From: an uncultured Clostridium sp.
Lineage (GTDB): Bacteria > Bacillota > Clostridia > Clostridiales > Clostridiaceae
Direction: 5' to 3'
DNA: 53,273 nucleotides
NCBI GenBank assembly: GCA_900543325.1
Contig: UQQU01000009.1
Location: forward strand, 1-53,273
Positions 17,539 to 25,912 of this stretch are shown here, piece by piece. The notes under the pieces were generated by a model. It did no database searches. It had not been told where the DNA came from and saw nothing but the letters and a program-made list of their open reading frames with translations. Each line of letters starts with the position of its first letter. Within the stretch, counting starts at the first letter, position 1. A program made the position numbers and the translations under genes.

Positions 17539-18570
17539 CTACTTTGACTTTTTAAAATATATATAAGCAAAAAATGGTCCACCAATTAATGCTGTTATTG
17601 CTCCAACTGGTAATTCTGATGGTGCTACTATTGTTCTTGATATTAAATCAGTAATTATCATCATACAACCACCTAATACTACTGACATTGGTATAACGTA
17701 AGCATGCTTCGATCCAAATAATTTTCTAACAACATGTGGAGCAATTAAATCTATAAATCCTATAGTTCCACTAAGAGCAACAGCACTTCCTGTAAGCACT
17801 GCTACAAATAAAAATAATCTTCTTTTAACTTTATTTGTATCTACTCCAATAGCTTTTGCTTCATCTTCACCAAAAGTTAATACATCCATTTCTTTAAAAT
17901 AAAAAGATACACCTAGAATACCTATAATAAAAAATGGTAATCCTGCTTTTACATAACTCCATCCTCTCATAGAAAATGATCCCATTGACCACATTGTTAT
18001 ACTTTGCATTTTATCTGAGGCCAAGGCTGAAATAGTAGTTAATGTAGCACTAAAAAATAGTGATAATACCATACCTGCTAATATTATTGTTGTATTAGAG
18101 AATCCCTTATCAACCTTTTCTGAAAATTTCAATACTATTATCATAGTAATTAGACTACAAACAAATCCAACTATTGGCAGAGTTAATCTTCCTAAGAAAG
18201 GGATTGATACTCCTGTTACGATAATAATTCCTACACCTAATGATGCACCAGATGATAATCCTAATGTATATGGTGATGCTAATTGATTTTTCAAAACTGA
18301 TTGTACTATAGCACCACTAGCTGCAAGAGATCCCCCAACCATAAATGCAAGTAAAACTCTAGGTAATCTTAAATTCCATATAATCGTTACTTGCTTTGGA
18401 TCAATTCCATCTAGTAATGGGACACTAAAAAACTTATTAGCTAAAATAGAAAAAGTATCAAATATGCTAATATTGGAACTCCCACTGGAAGTTCCAATAT
18501 ATATAGCTAATAATACCAATGGAATTGATAATATTAATAATATTTTATTTTTAGAAGTCTTTATATTCAT
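17539..18570 (-). CDS. btuC: Corrinoid ABC transporter permease BtuC (FecCD family)
   Basis: Membrane permease of 343 residues with about ten helices. Family segments include LRLPRVLLAFMVGGSLAASGAIVQ, NQLASPYTLGLSSGASLG, GFIDLIAPHVVRKLFGSKH and the C-terminal PSELPVGAITALIGGPFFAYI. It moves corrinoids inward with BtuD and BtuF. The start lies within the last 20 bases of btuF, so translation is coupled. Confidence 0.93.
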   Translation of the reverse strand: MNIKTSKNKILLILSIPLVLLAIYIGTSSGSSNISIFDTFSILANKFFSVPLLDGIDPKQVTIIWNLRLPRVLLAFMVGGSLAASGAIVQSVLKNQLASPYTLGLSSGASLGVGIIIVTGVSIPFLGRLTLPIVGFVCSLITMIIVLKFSEKVDKGFSNTTIILAGMVLSLFFSATLTTISALASDKMQSITMWSMGSFSMRGWSYVKAGLPFFIIGILGVSFYFKEMDVLTFGEDEAKAIGVDTNKVKRRLFLFVAVLTGSAVALSGTIGFIDLIAPHVVRKLFGSKHAYVIPMSVVLGGCMMIITDLISRTIVAPSELPVGAITALIGGPFFAYIYFKKSK

Positions 18571-19480
18571 CTGGATAAACAGCCTTAGCCATTTCCTTTA
18601 ATGCCTTTATTATATTTTGAGATCCTCTTGAAGAAGAGTTTTTATCAATTTGATATACATCACCATTTTTTACAGCAGTTACTGTGTCCCAACCTTCTCT
18701 GCTTACTATATCTTCAACAGCAGTTAAACCAGCTTCATTTGTTCCTGGAGAATTTGCTAAAATAACATCTGGATTAGCATCTATAACAGCTTCTGGTGTT
18801 ACTGTTATCCATGAGCTTTCATCTCCAAAGATATTAGTTGCTCCAATAGTTTCTATCATCTCATTTAAGAATGTTTCATTTCCAAATGTATAAAGTCCTG
18901 AACCTGCTCCAATTTCAAAATAAACACTTTTCTTATCTGTTATAGTATCACCTATAGCTTTTATAGACTCTACGTCTTCTTTCATTGAGTTTATTAACTC
19001 TTCTCCTTCTTTTTCTGTTCCAGTTAAATTTGCAATAAATTCAATATCTCCATATATTCCATCAATACTATAACTACTTGGAATATATGCAACTGGAATT
19101 CCAGCTTCTTTTATTAAAGCAAATGGATCTTCATCCCCCGCTTTATTATGTCCTGATGCAATAACTATATCTGGATTTAAAGCTATAATAGCTTCTGCAT
19201 CTGGATTTCTAAAATCTATTTTAGGTATATCTTCACTTACACCTTCAACATCAGCTGAATATTTATCTACTGCTACTAATTTATCAGCTAAACCTAAAGC
19301 TACTAATACCTCAGTATTAGATGGTGCAGTAGATATTATAGTATTTACTTCCTTAGGAACATTAAACTCATTTCCTTCCCTATCTTTCATTGTTGTAGGC
19401 TTGCTTGAACATCCTACAAATATCATCATAGCCATTACAAAAGTAGCTACTAATGATAAAACCTTTTTCATGTTTTGCAT
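18551..19480 (-). CDS. btuF: Corrinoid-binding lipoprotein BtuF
   Basis: Periplasmic-binding-type lipoprotein of 309 residues. The signal sequence MQNMKKVLSLVATFVMAMMI leads to a lipobox FVGC near residue 24. Two helical-backbone lobes contain TIISTAPSNTEVLVALGLADKLVAVD and a C-terminal VYQIDKNSSSRGSQNIIKALKEM. The start follows a canonical AGGAGG with eight-base spacing. It is the first gene after the cobalamin riboswitch leader. It captures B12 or other corrinoids for BtuCD. A siderophore role is unlikely given the leader. Confidence 0.92.
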   Translation of the reverse strand: MQNMKKVLSLVATFVMAMMIFVGCSSKPTTMKDREGNEFNVPKEVNTIISTAPSNTEVLVALGLADKLVAVDKYSADVEGVSEDIPKIDFRNPDAEAIIALNPDIVIASGHNKAGDEDPFALIKEAGIPVAYIPSSYSIDGIYGDIEFIANLTGTEKEGEELINSMKEDVESIKAIGDTITDKKSVYFEIGAGSGLYTFGNETFLNEMIETIGATNIFGDESSWITVTPEAVIDANPDVILANSPGTNEAGLTAVEDIVSREGWDTVTAVKNGDVYQIDKNSSSRGSQNIIKALKEMAKAVYPDEYKDF

Positions 19481-19594
19481 TATAGTTCCTCCTAAATTTC
19501 CATCTTAGAGGGGTATTAATTTAGTTAGTAGTATAAAATTAAATTTTATATATTTCTCTTTTATACTAATTATTTAATAAATTATATCTCTAAC

Positions 19595-19626
19595 TAAAAA
19601 GAGCGCTTCATTTATGAGAGCGCTCT
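19595..19626 (-). terminator. Leader terminator between riboswitch and btuF
   Basis: On the minus strand AGAGCGCT (19619-19626) and AGCGCTCT (19600-19607) form a perfect 8-bp stem around an 11-nt loop, followed by four T. It stands about 170 bases downstream of the aptamer and 115 before btuF. It is the obvious expression platform if ligand binding prevents an antiterminator, although that long spacing is unusual. Confidence 0.7.
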
Positions 19627-19799
19627 AAAATACATAATAATTTTTGATAATTTCCTAATTAATATCTCTTTTAAAATAGATGTTCAGAAAATAAGCTTAA
19701 CATTTTAGCTTGTTAAGATAAATTCCAAATATTTAAAATTCATATAAGTAAAGTATATTAACCCCATTATCTATTATTCGTATCTATTATCTCACCCTC

Positions 19800-19980
19800 A
19801 GAAGATAATATTTTCATCATAGTAGGCAGGTCTCCCGGCTTAACTTCATCCTACTTTTCATACCTTCCCGCAATCATTATGCAGTGGCAAATTAAATGAA
19901 TTTCGTCAGTTTTACGGTTACTGGGGTAGCTTAGGATTTTAACCTAATTCCCTATTAAGATTATAAACACCTATTATAGT
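19800..19980 (-). ncRNA. Cobalamin riboswitch
   Basis: Read on the minus strand, this leader contains the B12 box AAGCCGGGAGACCTGCC (19825-19841), the upstream CTAAGCTACCCCAGT-type segment, and the central GCCACTGC...GCGGGAAGG block. Together they match the class I cobalamin aptamer in order and spacing. It lies between the cobD stop and btuF, with its own promoter just upstream. High adenosylcobalamin should switch off btuFCD, the ATP-pyrophosphatase gene and cobQ. Confidence 0.95.
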
Positions 19981-19994
19981 TTAAATTCATACCC

Positions 19995-20023
19995 ATTATA
20001 TAATTATGTACTTTATTTGTCAA
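19995..20023 (-). promoter_or_regulatory. Sigma-A promoter of the riboswitch-btuFCD-cobQ operon
   Basis: TTGACA (20018-20023) and TATAAT (19995-20000) are exact consensus boxes 17 bases apart on the minus strand. The -35 lies within the last codons of cobD. Transcription would begin about 19988, just before the riboswitch. Confidence 0.85.
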
Positions 20024-21086
20024 ACAGGACATTTTTTAGTTCACTAATTAATTTATTATTTTCTTCCCTAGTTCTTACCGCTACTCTATAGAAACTACTA
20101 TTTAGTCCAATATAATTATCACAACTTCTAATTAATATTTTTCGTTTTATAAGCTCACTTTTTAAATCTAAATCTATTAATAATTTAAACATAATAAAAT
20201 TTACACTTGGTTCAAAAACTTTTAAACTATTAATTTCTTTTAAAGCACTATATAAATATTCTTTCTCATTTTTTACATATGATATACTTTTTTCAATATA
20301 ATCTTTTTCTTTTAACCCTTGAATAATTCCCTCAGAGGCTATTATATTAACACTCCAAGGCACTATAACTTTATTAATCTCATTTATTATTTCATTATTT
20401 GAACACAATCCATAACCTATTCTTGCTCCAGGAATGGCAAAAAATTTAGTCAATGATTTTACAATTATAAGATTTTTATAATCCATTAATAAGTCATTGC
20501 TTAAATAAAGTTCATTTGGTTTAATAAAATCTAAAAATGATTCATCTATCACTACTGTTGTATTGGTAATTAATGATTTATTTAGTACTTTTCTTATAAA
20601 TTCTTTTGTAGTTAGACAACCAGTTGGGTTGTTAGGATTGCAAATAAAGATTACATCTATATCATCTTTTATTCTATTAATAAATTCATTGTCTAAATTA
20701 AAATCATTAGATTCTTTTAGTTTGTAATATTCTATTTCACCATTAACACTTATAATTGCTTCTTCATACTCTGAGAAAGTTGGTGCTGGCAATAATGCCT
20801 TTTGTGGCTTTAAAGCTCGTACAATATTAAATATTACTTCTGCCGCACCATTCCCCAATGTAATATTACTTATATCTATTTTTTCAAATTCTCCAATAGA
20901 ATTTTTTAAATCAAAATAAGTTATATCTGGATATTTAATTACTTTATCAATTGCATTTATCATAGCAGCTTTAACATTTTCATTTAATCCTACTGGATTT
21001 ATATTAGCTGAAAAGTCTATTATTTCTCTGGAATCAAAATTATATTTTCTTGCAATTTCCTCGGTATTTCCTCCATGAACAGCCAA
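20013..21086 (-). CDS. cobD: L-threonine-O-3-phosphate decarboxylase CobD
   Basis: PLP enzyme of 357 residues. The opening HGGNTEEIARKYNFDSREIIDFSANINPVGL is the CobD signature that separates it from histidinol-phosphate aminotransferase. FICNPNNPTG, VIDESFLDF and the PLP-lysine segment IVKSLTKFFAIPGARIGY are intact. It makes (R)-1-amino-2-propanol phosphate, which CbiB joins to cobyric acid. It is last in the cobT-to-cobD block and 13 bp after cbiB. No clear terminator separates it from the riboswitch promoter that begins in its last codons. Confidence 0.93.
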   Translation of the reverse strand: MAVHGGNTEEIARKYNFDSREIIDFSANINPVGLNENVKAAMINAIDKVIKYPDITYFDLKNSIGEFEKIDISNITLGNGAAEVIFNIVRALKPQKALLPAPTFSEYEEAIISVNGEIEYYKLKESNDFNLDNEFINRIKDDIDVIFICNPNNPTGCLTTKEFIRKVLNKSLITNTTVVIDESFLDFIKPNELYLSNDLLMDYKNLIIVKSLTKFFAIPGARIGYGLCSNNEIINEINKVIVPWSVNIIASEGIIQGLKEKDYIEKSISYVKNEKEYLYSALKEINSLKVFEPSVNFIMFKLLIDLDLKSELIKRKILIRSCDNYIGLNSSFYRVAVRTREENNKLISELKNVLFDK

Positions 21087-21098
21087 AGTATCTCCTCC

Positions 21099-22049
21099 TT
21101 AAAATATAATATTACTTATAATTCTATTAATAAATAACGCCATAGCACATCCTAAAATAGCACTACAATATAATATATTATTTGTTTTATTTACTTTATC
21201 AACATCTATTTTTTCTATATCATCACCTATAGTTGGCTTTTCTACAAGCTTTCCAAAATAATAGTTTGCACCACCTAATTGAACATTTAATGCCCCTGCT
21301 ACAGCTGCTTCCGGATGAGCACTATTAGGGCTACTATGATTATTTTTATCTCTTTTATAAATTTTAAAACTATTTTTATAATCTAACCCTAAAACAAAGG
21401 ACACTATAACTATAAAGTATCCACTTAATCTTGCTGGAATGTAATTAAATACATCATCTAACTTTGCTGGAAAATATCCAAAATCAATATATTTATCATT
21501 TTTATATCCAAACATTGAATCCATTGTATTTATAGCTTTATATAAGAAAGCTAATGGAGCTCCCCCAATTCCCACATAAAAAAGTGGAGCAATAACTCCA
21601 TCAGACATATTTTCAGCTACTGTTTCTACAACAGCCTTTAATATAGCCTCTTTGTCTAAGTGTTTAGTATCTCTTCCAACTATATATGATAATTGCTTTC
21701 TTGCACCTTCAATATCATCTTTTATTACATATTTAACAACCTTTAAGCCCTCAACTTTAAGAGCCTTTGTTGATATACAAAAATAAATCATTATAGCTGA
21801 TAATATTACTCCAAAAACATTATTAATTGCATATGCACCTTTTAATAAAAAATAATTAAATAAAAATACAATTAGCACTACTGCTATCCAAGTTAATAAT
21901 CCTGCTATTTTTAATGATTTTTTTAATACTTTTCTAAAAAACTTTTCCATTACTTTACATAATGATCCTATTATTCTAATGGGATGAATTGGATTTTGTG
22001 GATCTCCAATTATTAAATCTAATAAAAAACCTAATATTGTTTCTATCAT
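21099..22049 (-). CDS. cbiB: Adenosylcobinamide-phosphate synthase CbiB
   Basis: Membrane protein of 316 residues, normal length for CbiB/CobD-type cobinamide synthases. It begins GFLLDLIIGDPQNPIHPIRIIG, followed by VGRDTKHLDKEAILKAVVETVAENMSDGVIAPLFY and the SPNSAHPEAAVAGALNVQLGGANYYFG block. All are diagnostic. It links cobyric acid to aminopropanol phosphate. It follows cobC by 20 bp and precedes cobD by 13 bp, matching their consecutive or linked steps. Confidence 0.95.
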   Translation of the reverse strand: MIETILGFLLDLIIGDPQNPIHPIRIIGSLCKVMEKFFRKVLKKSLKIAGLLTWIAVVLIVFLFNYFLLKGAYAINNVFGVILSAIMIYFCISTKALKVEGLKVVKYVIKDDIEGARKQLSYIVGRDTKHLDKEAILKAVVETVAENMSDGVIAPLFYVGIGGAPLAFLYKAINTMDSMFGYKNDKYIDFGYFPAKLDDVFNYIPARLSGYFIVIVSFVLGLDYKNSFKIYKRDKNNHSSPNSAHPEAAVAGALNVQLGGANYYFGKLVEKPTIGDDIEKIDVDKVNKTNNILYCSAILGCAMALFINRIISNIIF

Positions 22050-22068
22050 CGTTCTAACCTTTCTCTAA

Positions 22069-22671
22069 TTAAATATTATCTATCTTTATAATTTCAAATC
22101 CTTTATCATTTTTCTCTAATGTTAAAGTATATCCTCTTCCACATGTTGGCTGATGTTCATAAAAACTCTTACTATTATCATAAAAAATTTCTAATAGCGT
22201 ACCTATTGTTCCTCCATGACAAACTAAAACTGCTGTACTTATACTTTCTTTATAACACTTTTCTACAAGGTTATTAAATGCTTCTTTTATTCTTTCCCTA
22301 TATTGAGTTTTACTTTCTCCATTAGGGCATGATACTTGTCCATCTTTATCAGTAATCCAATTAATATATTCTTTATTTTCTTTTAACATTCCATAGCTTT
22401 TCATTTCAAAATCACCAAAGTCATATTCCCAAAATTCATTAATTTCTCTATATGACTTTTTAGGATATAAAATTTCTAATGTCTCATTTGCTCTTTTTGC
22501 TCCACTAGAAAAAAATTTATTACATTCTGGATACTTTATTGAACTTTTAATATCATTTAACTCATTTATTCCATTTTCACTTAAATGTATATCACTCTTT
22601 CCACAATAAAGATGCTTTTCATTTGCTTCTGTTTTACCATGCCTTATTAAAGATAACATTAATTTATTCAT
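22069..22671 (-). CDS. cobC: Alpha-ribazole phosphatase CobC (histidine phosphatase family)
   Basis: Histidine phosphatase of 200 residues. The catalytic RHG motif is in LIRHGKTEANEKHLYCGKSDIHLSENG, the second His in LVCHGGTIGTLL. The YCGKSD-LSENG pattern and location favour CobC, which removes the phosphate from alpha-ribazole-5'-phosphate or adenosylcobalamin-5'-phosphate. A hairpin with T-tract sits in the 130 bp upstream, so part of the cob transcript may end before it. Confidence 0.85.
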   Translation of the reverse strand: MNKLMLSLIRHGKTEANEKHLYCGKSDIHLSENGINELNDIKSSIKYPECNKFFSSGAKRANETLEILYPKKSYREINEFWEYDFGDFEMKSYGMLKENKEYINWITDKDGQVSCPNGESKTQYRERIKEAFNNLVEKCYKESISTAVLVCHGGTIGTLLEIFYDNSKSFYEHQPTCGRGYTLTLEKNDKGFEIIKIDNI

Positions 22672-22742
22672 AATTTTATTTTCTCCTTATAATTATCTCT
22701 TACGAGAATATCACTTTTAAGTTTTTTCTACAACTAACTTTT

Positions 22743-22777
22743 AAAAAAAGAAAAACCAACAAGTAATATTGTTGATT
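22743..22777 (-). terminator. Hairpin with T-tract inside the cob block
   Basis: On the minus strand AATCAACA (22770-22777) pairs with TGTTGGTT (22754-22761), followed by TTTCTTTTTTT. It lies 25 bases past the small cobU-like gene and before cobC, so it may attenuate the distal cobC-cbiB-cobD genes. Confidence 0.55.
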
Positions 22778-22801
22778 AAACTAAGCTCTATAAATTCTTA
22801 T

Positions 22802-23179
22802 CTAATCTTTAATTATTGTTGGTATACCACAAAATATTCTATATACACAGGAAGACTCTTTTGATAAGTATTGAAGGCATCTTCCTGTTTCTTCCCTCCA
22901 CATTCTATCTTCTTTTTTTAAAGGAACTATTCCACTTGAAATCTCATCAGAAATTATTATCTTATCTTTAAAAAAGTTTATATTTTCTTTTATATACTGA
23001 AGTGAATTTATATCTTTTAATATATTCTCATATGTAAACCTATGAAATCCACAAATAACTTTTTTAGAAAAATCAATTTCATTTACACCACAGTAAAATA
23101 TATCATCTTCATTAATGCTGAACTTCTCTTTAACAAAATCTAGTTTTCCATTATATGCTCCACCAAAAACTAAAACCAT
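22802..23179 (-). CDS. Small CobU-like protein with degenerate P-loop
   Basis: Protein of 125 residues related to CobU/CobP. The P-loop is degenerate (GGAYNGKLDF instead of GGARSGKS). No RIxxH nucleophile segment is visible, and the middle of the family domain is shortened. The C-terminal half is well kept: ISDEISSGIVPLKKEDRMWREETGRCLQYLSKES, then FCGIPTIIK, close to the VSNEVGxGIVP...GRxNQ...VxGIP pattern of CobU. The larger CobU two genes upstream keeps the P-loop but not this pattern. It may be a specialised or partner subunit. Start supported by GGAG. Confidence 0.7.
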   Translation of the reverse strand: MVLVFGGAYNGKLDFVKEKFSINEDDIFYCGVNEIDFSKKVICGFHRFTYENILKDINSLQYIKENINFFKDKIIISDEISSGIVPLKKEDRMWREETGRCLQYLSKESSCVYRIFCGIPTIIKD

Positions 23180-23232
23180 AATTTTCTCCTTAAAATTATC
23201 TTATTACATCTATACTTATATAACTTTAATAA

Positions 23233-24018
23233 TTATATAAAACTTAAAATTAAAACTCCAATAGTTTCTGCAATAACAAGTCCATATCCCGCACTATCTC
23301 CTGACATTCCATCAAACTCTTTAGCTGCACTATTAACTAAAAAAGTACTTACTAAAATCATTGCTAAACTCATTATTACTCCATATATTTTAAAAATAAA
23401 TATTGAAATTATACTTGATATTATCAAAGATGATAATAATATAAATCTATCTACTTTCCCTGTTCCTTGTTTAAAAAATGCTCCTAATGAGCTTCCCTTC
23501 ATAGAGTCCTTTGATAATAATAAATATCCCATTAAGCTTCTTGAAATAATAGGTATTAAAATCAATCCAACAGCACTAGTATTAATATTATTAATAGCGT
23601 TATCTTTGATACTATTGCTTATTACAGTATAAACCCCAGAAAAATTTACCACAAATAACATTACTACAGATATAACTGCAAAAGCTCCAGTATGAGGATC
23701 CTTTAATATTCTTAGCTTTTCTTGTTTATCTCTTCTAGATAATAGGGCATCACAAACATCCATATATCCATCTAAATGAAGCATTCCAGTTAATATAAAT
23801 GGTGTTATTAATGTAATTGCAGTTATTACCATTATACTTGCTCCTAATAAATTAAGTAATCTAAAAACTCCATACCAAATAAGACCTACAATTAACCCTA
23901 TTGCAGGATAAAACTTCATTATATTTTTTCCACCCTCATCATCCCACTCATATCTAGGTAATGGAATAACAGTAAACATACTTATTGCCATTAAAAATCC
24001 TTTAAAATATTTTTTCAT
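23233..24018 (-). CDS. cobS: Adenosylcobinamide-GDP ribazoletransferase CobS
   Basis: Cobalamin synthase of 261 residues with about six or seven membrane helices. Motifs are FTVIPLPRYEW, FYPAIGLIVG, TGMLHLDGYMDVCDALLS, KDPHTGAFAVI and the C-terminal AKEFDGMSGDSAGYGLVIAE. It joins the activated lower ligand to adenosylcobinamide-GDP at the membrane. It follows cobU after an intergenic spacer filled by a GC-rich palindrome. The start has a GGAGGAAG site. Confidence 0.95.
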   Translation of the reverse strand: MKKYFKGFLMAISMFTVIPLPRYEWDDEGGKNIMKFYPAIGLIVGLIWYGVFRLLNLLGASIMVITAITLITPFILTGMLHLDGYMDVCDALLSRRDKQEKLRILKDPHTGAFAVISVVMLFVVNFSGVYTVISNSIKDNAINNINTSAVGLILIPIISRSLMGYLLLSKDSMKGSSLGAFFKQGTGKVDRFILLSSLIISSIISIFIFKIYGVIMSLAMILVSTFLVNSAAKEFDGMSGDSAGYGLVIAETIGVLILSFI

Positions 24019-24045
24019 TCTTCCTCCTTACAATATATGGGTCCT

Positions 24046-24084
24046 CCTCCGGGGTCAATCCAAAATTTGGATTTACCCCGGAGG
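24046..24084. repeat. GC-rich near-perfect palindrome between cobU and cobS
   Basis: CCTCCGGGGT (24046-24055) pairs with ACCCCGGAGG (24075-24084), and AATCCAAA (24057-24064) with TTTGGATT (24066-24073), with one C/T mismatch. That is 18 of 19 pairs closing on one central base. ATGGG/CCCAT extends it outward. It fills the gap between the cobU stop and cobS start and is strikingly GC-rich for this genome. No T-tract follows on the minus strand, so it is not a normal terminator. A REP-like repeat, mRNA stabiliser or processing site would fit. Confidence 0.6.
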
Positions 24085-24092
24085 TGCTCCCA

Positions 24093-24689
24093 TTATATGG
24101 TTTTATCTTTATGATAAATTATATTTCCATAAGAGTATTCAACTACAGCATCCGCTAGTGCTGCTAACTTTCTATTTATAATTCCTATTTCTTTTCTAAA
24201 ACTTTCAGTGTAGCAATCATATTGAATACTATCACTAAATAAATAGTCTGATACTATAACTACATTGCCTGCTACATTAACAATTTCTAATATTCCTGAT
24301 AATATATCCTCACTAACTTCTTTAAAAAACTCATTTCCTTGAAACATATAATTTGTAACAAGAGATGTCACACTATCTATTAAAACAGTATCGTTTTTTT
24401 GTATGGATTTAGAAACCTTACTCATATTTTTTGTTTCTTCTATCGTATTAAATCCATACCCCTCTCTTTCTTTTAAATGATTTTCTATTCTTTTTAAATC
24501 TTCTAAATCATATGGATTCATGGTTGCTACATAATATAGTTTTCCACTTTTCTTTTTTAAGTCATCCTCTAACTCACCATCTAAATCTTCTTTTAAATAT
24601 GTTTCAAAAGATTCATTTAATGATTTAGCTAAATTCTGTGCAAACATTGATTTTCCACTTTTAGCTCCACCTACTACTAAAGCAATCAT
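24093..24689 (-). CDS. cobU: Adenosylcobinamide kinase/guanylyltransferase CobU
   Basis: Protein of 198 residues. The P-loop GGAKSGKS (7-14), YYVATMNP and the DLKRIENHLKEREGYGFNTIEE segment, with the His that accepts GMP in CobU, are present. LIDSVTSLVTNYMF follows. The usual VSNEVGxGIVP motif is replaced by VSDYLFSDSIQYD, while the later FRKEIGIINRKLAALAD helix is kept. It phosphorylates adenosylcobinamide and transfers GMP. A second, shorter CobU-like protein with the complementary motif set is encoded two genes downstream. It follows cobT by 8 bp. Confidence 0.85.
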   Translation of the reverse strand: MIALVVGGAKSGKSMFAQNLAKSLNESFETYLKEDLDGELEDDLKKKSGKLYYVATMNPYDLEDLKRIENHLKEREGYGFNTIEETKNMSKVSKSIQKNDTVLIDSVTSLVTNYMFQGNEFFKEVSEDILSGILEIVNVAGNVVIVSDYLFSDSIQYDCYTESFRKEIGIINRKLAALADAVVEYSYGNIIYHKDKTI

Positions 24690-24697
24690 ATTAACTC

Positions 24698-25798
24698 CTA
24701 AACTATATAATTTTCTTCTCCTCTAACTTCATCTAAATAGTCATCATTTATCTCCGCTTCATCAAAAGTAGCCATATTATTCATCATGGCTAAACTAAAT
24801 CCAACTATAGAAAATGCTATTGGACATCCACTACCTTCCCCTAATCTCATATCTAAATTAATCATAGGATCTAAATTTAATTCTTTCATTGCAATATTAT
24901 AACCAATCTCTTTAGAGCAATGTGATGGTATTAAATATTCCCTTACTAATGGATTTATTCTTACTGCTGCTAATGCTGCAACTGATGAAATAAATCCATC
25001 TATAACTACAGGTAGTTTATAATAAGCTGCTCCTAAAAATACTCCTATCATTCCTGCTATATCAAATCCACCAACCTTAGCAACTACATCAACAGGATCA
25101 TTCTCATTTGGCTCATTAACTCTAATTGCTTCCGCTACTACCCATTTTTTCTTTTCAAATGCCTCTTTAGTTATTCCTGCACCTTTTCCAACAGCCTCTT
25201 CAACAGAACAACCAGTTAAACTTACAAGAACTGAACTACTTGTTGTTGTATTTCCAATACCCATTTCACCAACACCTAATATACTATAACCATCCTCACA
25301 AGCTTTCTTTGCCATTTCTATTCCTATACTTATTGCTTTTACACATTCATTATAGCTCATAGCTTGTCCTTTAATTATATTATAAGTGCCCTTTCTTATT
25401 TTCCTATCTATGGCTCCAGGTATTTTCATATCAGTATTTACTCCAATATCTACTACCTTTAAATCACAATTATTTTCTTTAGCAAGTACAGCTACTCCTG
25501 TTAATCCCCTTGAAAAATTAATTGTTTGTGCTAATGTTACACTTTGAGGTGCTGAAGCAACCCCTTCCTCTACTACACCATTGTCTGATGACATTATAAT
25601 AATACACTTTTTATTTATAGAGTTTTTTATCTTACCTGTAATTCCGGCGAACTTTATTGCTATATCTTCTAATTTCCCCAAACTACCTAAAGGCTTTGCT
25701 AATGAATCAACTCTTATTTTAGCCTCCTCCATAACTTCTTTATTTAAACCAGTTATATTATCAATAATATATTTTAATTTTACTTTTTCATTTTCCAT
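24698..25798 (-). CDS. cobT: Nicotinate-nucleotide-dimethylbenzimidazole phosphoribosyltransferase CobT
   Basis: Enzyme of 366 residues that makes alpha-ribazole-5'-phosphate from a lower-ligand base and nicotinate mononucleotide. The family motifs LAKPLGSLGKLEDIA, MSSDNGVVEEGVASAPQSVT, GVGEMGIGNTTTSSSVL, KVGGFDIAGMIG and the C-terminal LRLGEGSGCPIAF containing the catalytic Glu region are intact. It is the first gene of the cob block, behind a sigma-A promoter; no riboswitch lies in the 114 bp before it. The start has a GGGGTGA site. Confidence 0.95.
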   Translation of the reverse strand: MENEKVKLKYIIDNITGLNKEVMEEAKIRVDSLAKPLGSLGKLEDIAIKFAGITGKIKNSINKKCIIIMSSDNGVVEEGVASAPQSVTLAQTINFSRGLTGVAVLAKENNCDLKVVDIGVNTDMKIPGAIDRKIRKGTYNIIKGQAMSYNECVKAISIGIEMAKKACEDGYSILGVGEMGIGNTTTSSSVLVSLTGCSVEEAVGKGAGITKEAFEKKKWVVAEAIRVNEPNENDPVDVVAKVGGFDIAGMIGVFLGAAYYKLPVVIDGFISSVAALAAVRINPLVREYLIPSHCSKEIGYNIAMKELNLDPMINLDMRLGEGSGCPIAFSIVGFSLAMMNNMATFDEAEINDDYLDEVRGEENYIV

Positions 25799-25842
25799 TA
25801 TTTCACCCCAATTATTTATTTGAAATACCTTCTTTTTTTGTT

Positions 25843-25872
25843 ATAATACTTTATTATTTGTTTAAATGTCAA
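25843..25872 (-). promoter_or_regulatory. Sigma-A promoter of the cobT block
   Basis: TTGACA (25867-25872) and TATTAT (25843-25848), 18 bases apart on the minus strand, about 45 bases upstream of cobT. The -35 lies within an inverted repeat. Confidence 0.65.
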
Positions 25873-25881
25873 CAATGACAT
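25866..25881. promoter_or_regulatory. Inverted repeat ATGTCA-N4-TGACAT in the divergent cobT/kinase intergenic region
   Basis: An exact 6-4-6 dyad covers the cobT -35 box and lies 32 bases before the divergent plus-strand gene at 25913. It could be an operator controlling one or both genes; the regulator is unknown. Confidence 0.4.
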
Positions 25882-25912
25882 ATTGAACAACTTTTTCATT
25901 TAGGAGAACAAT

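Noticed and set aside
20013..21086. Histidinol-phosphate aminotransferase HisC
   Set aside because: N-terminal HGGN...DFSANINP and the cob context identify CobD.
24046..24084. Ordinary intrinsic terminator between cobU and cobS
   Set aside because: No T-tract follows on the minus strand, and the genes belong to one operon.
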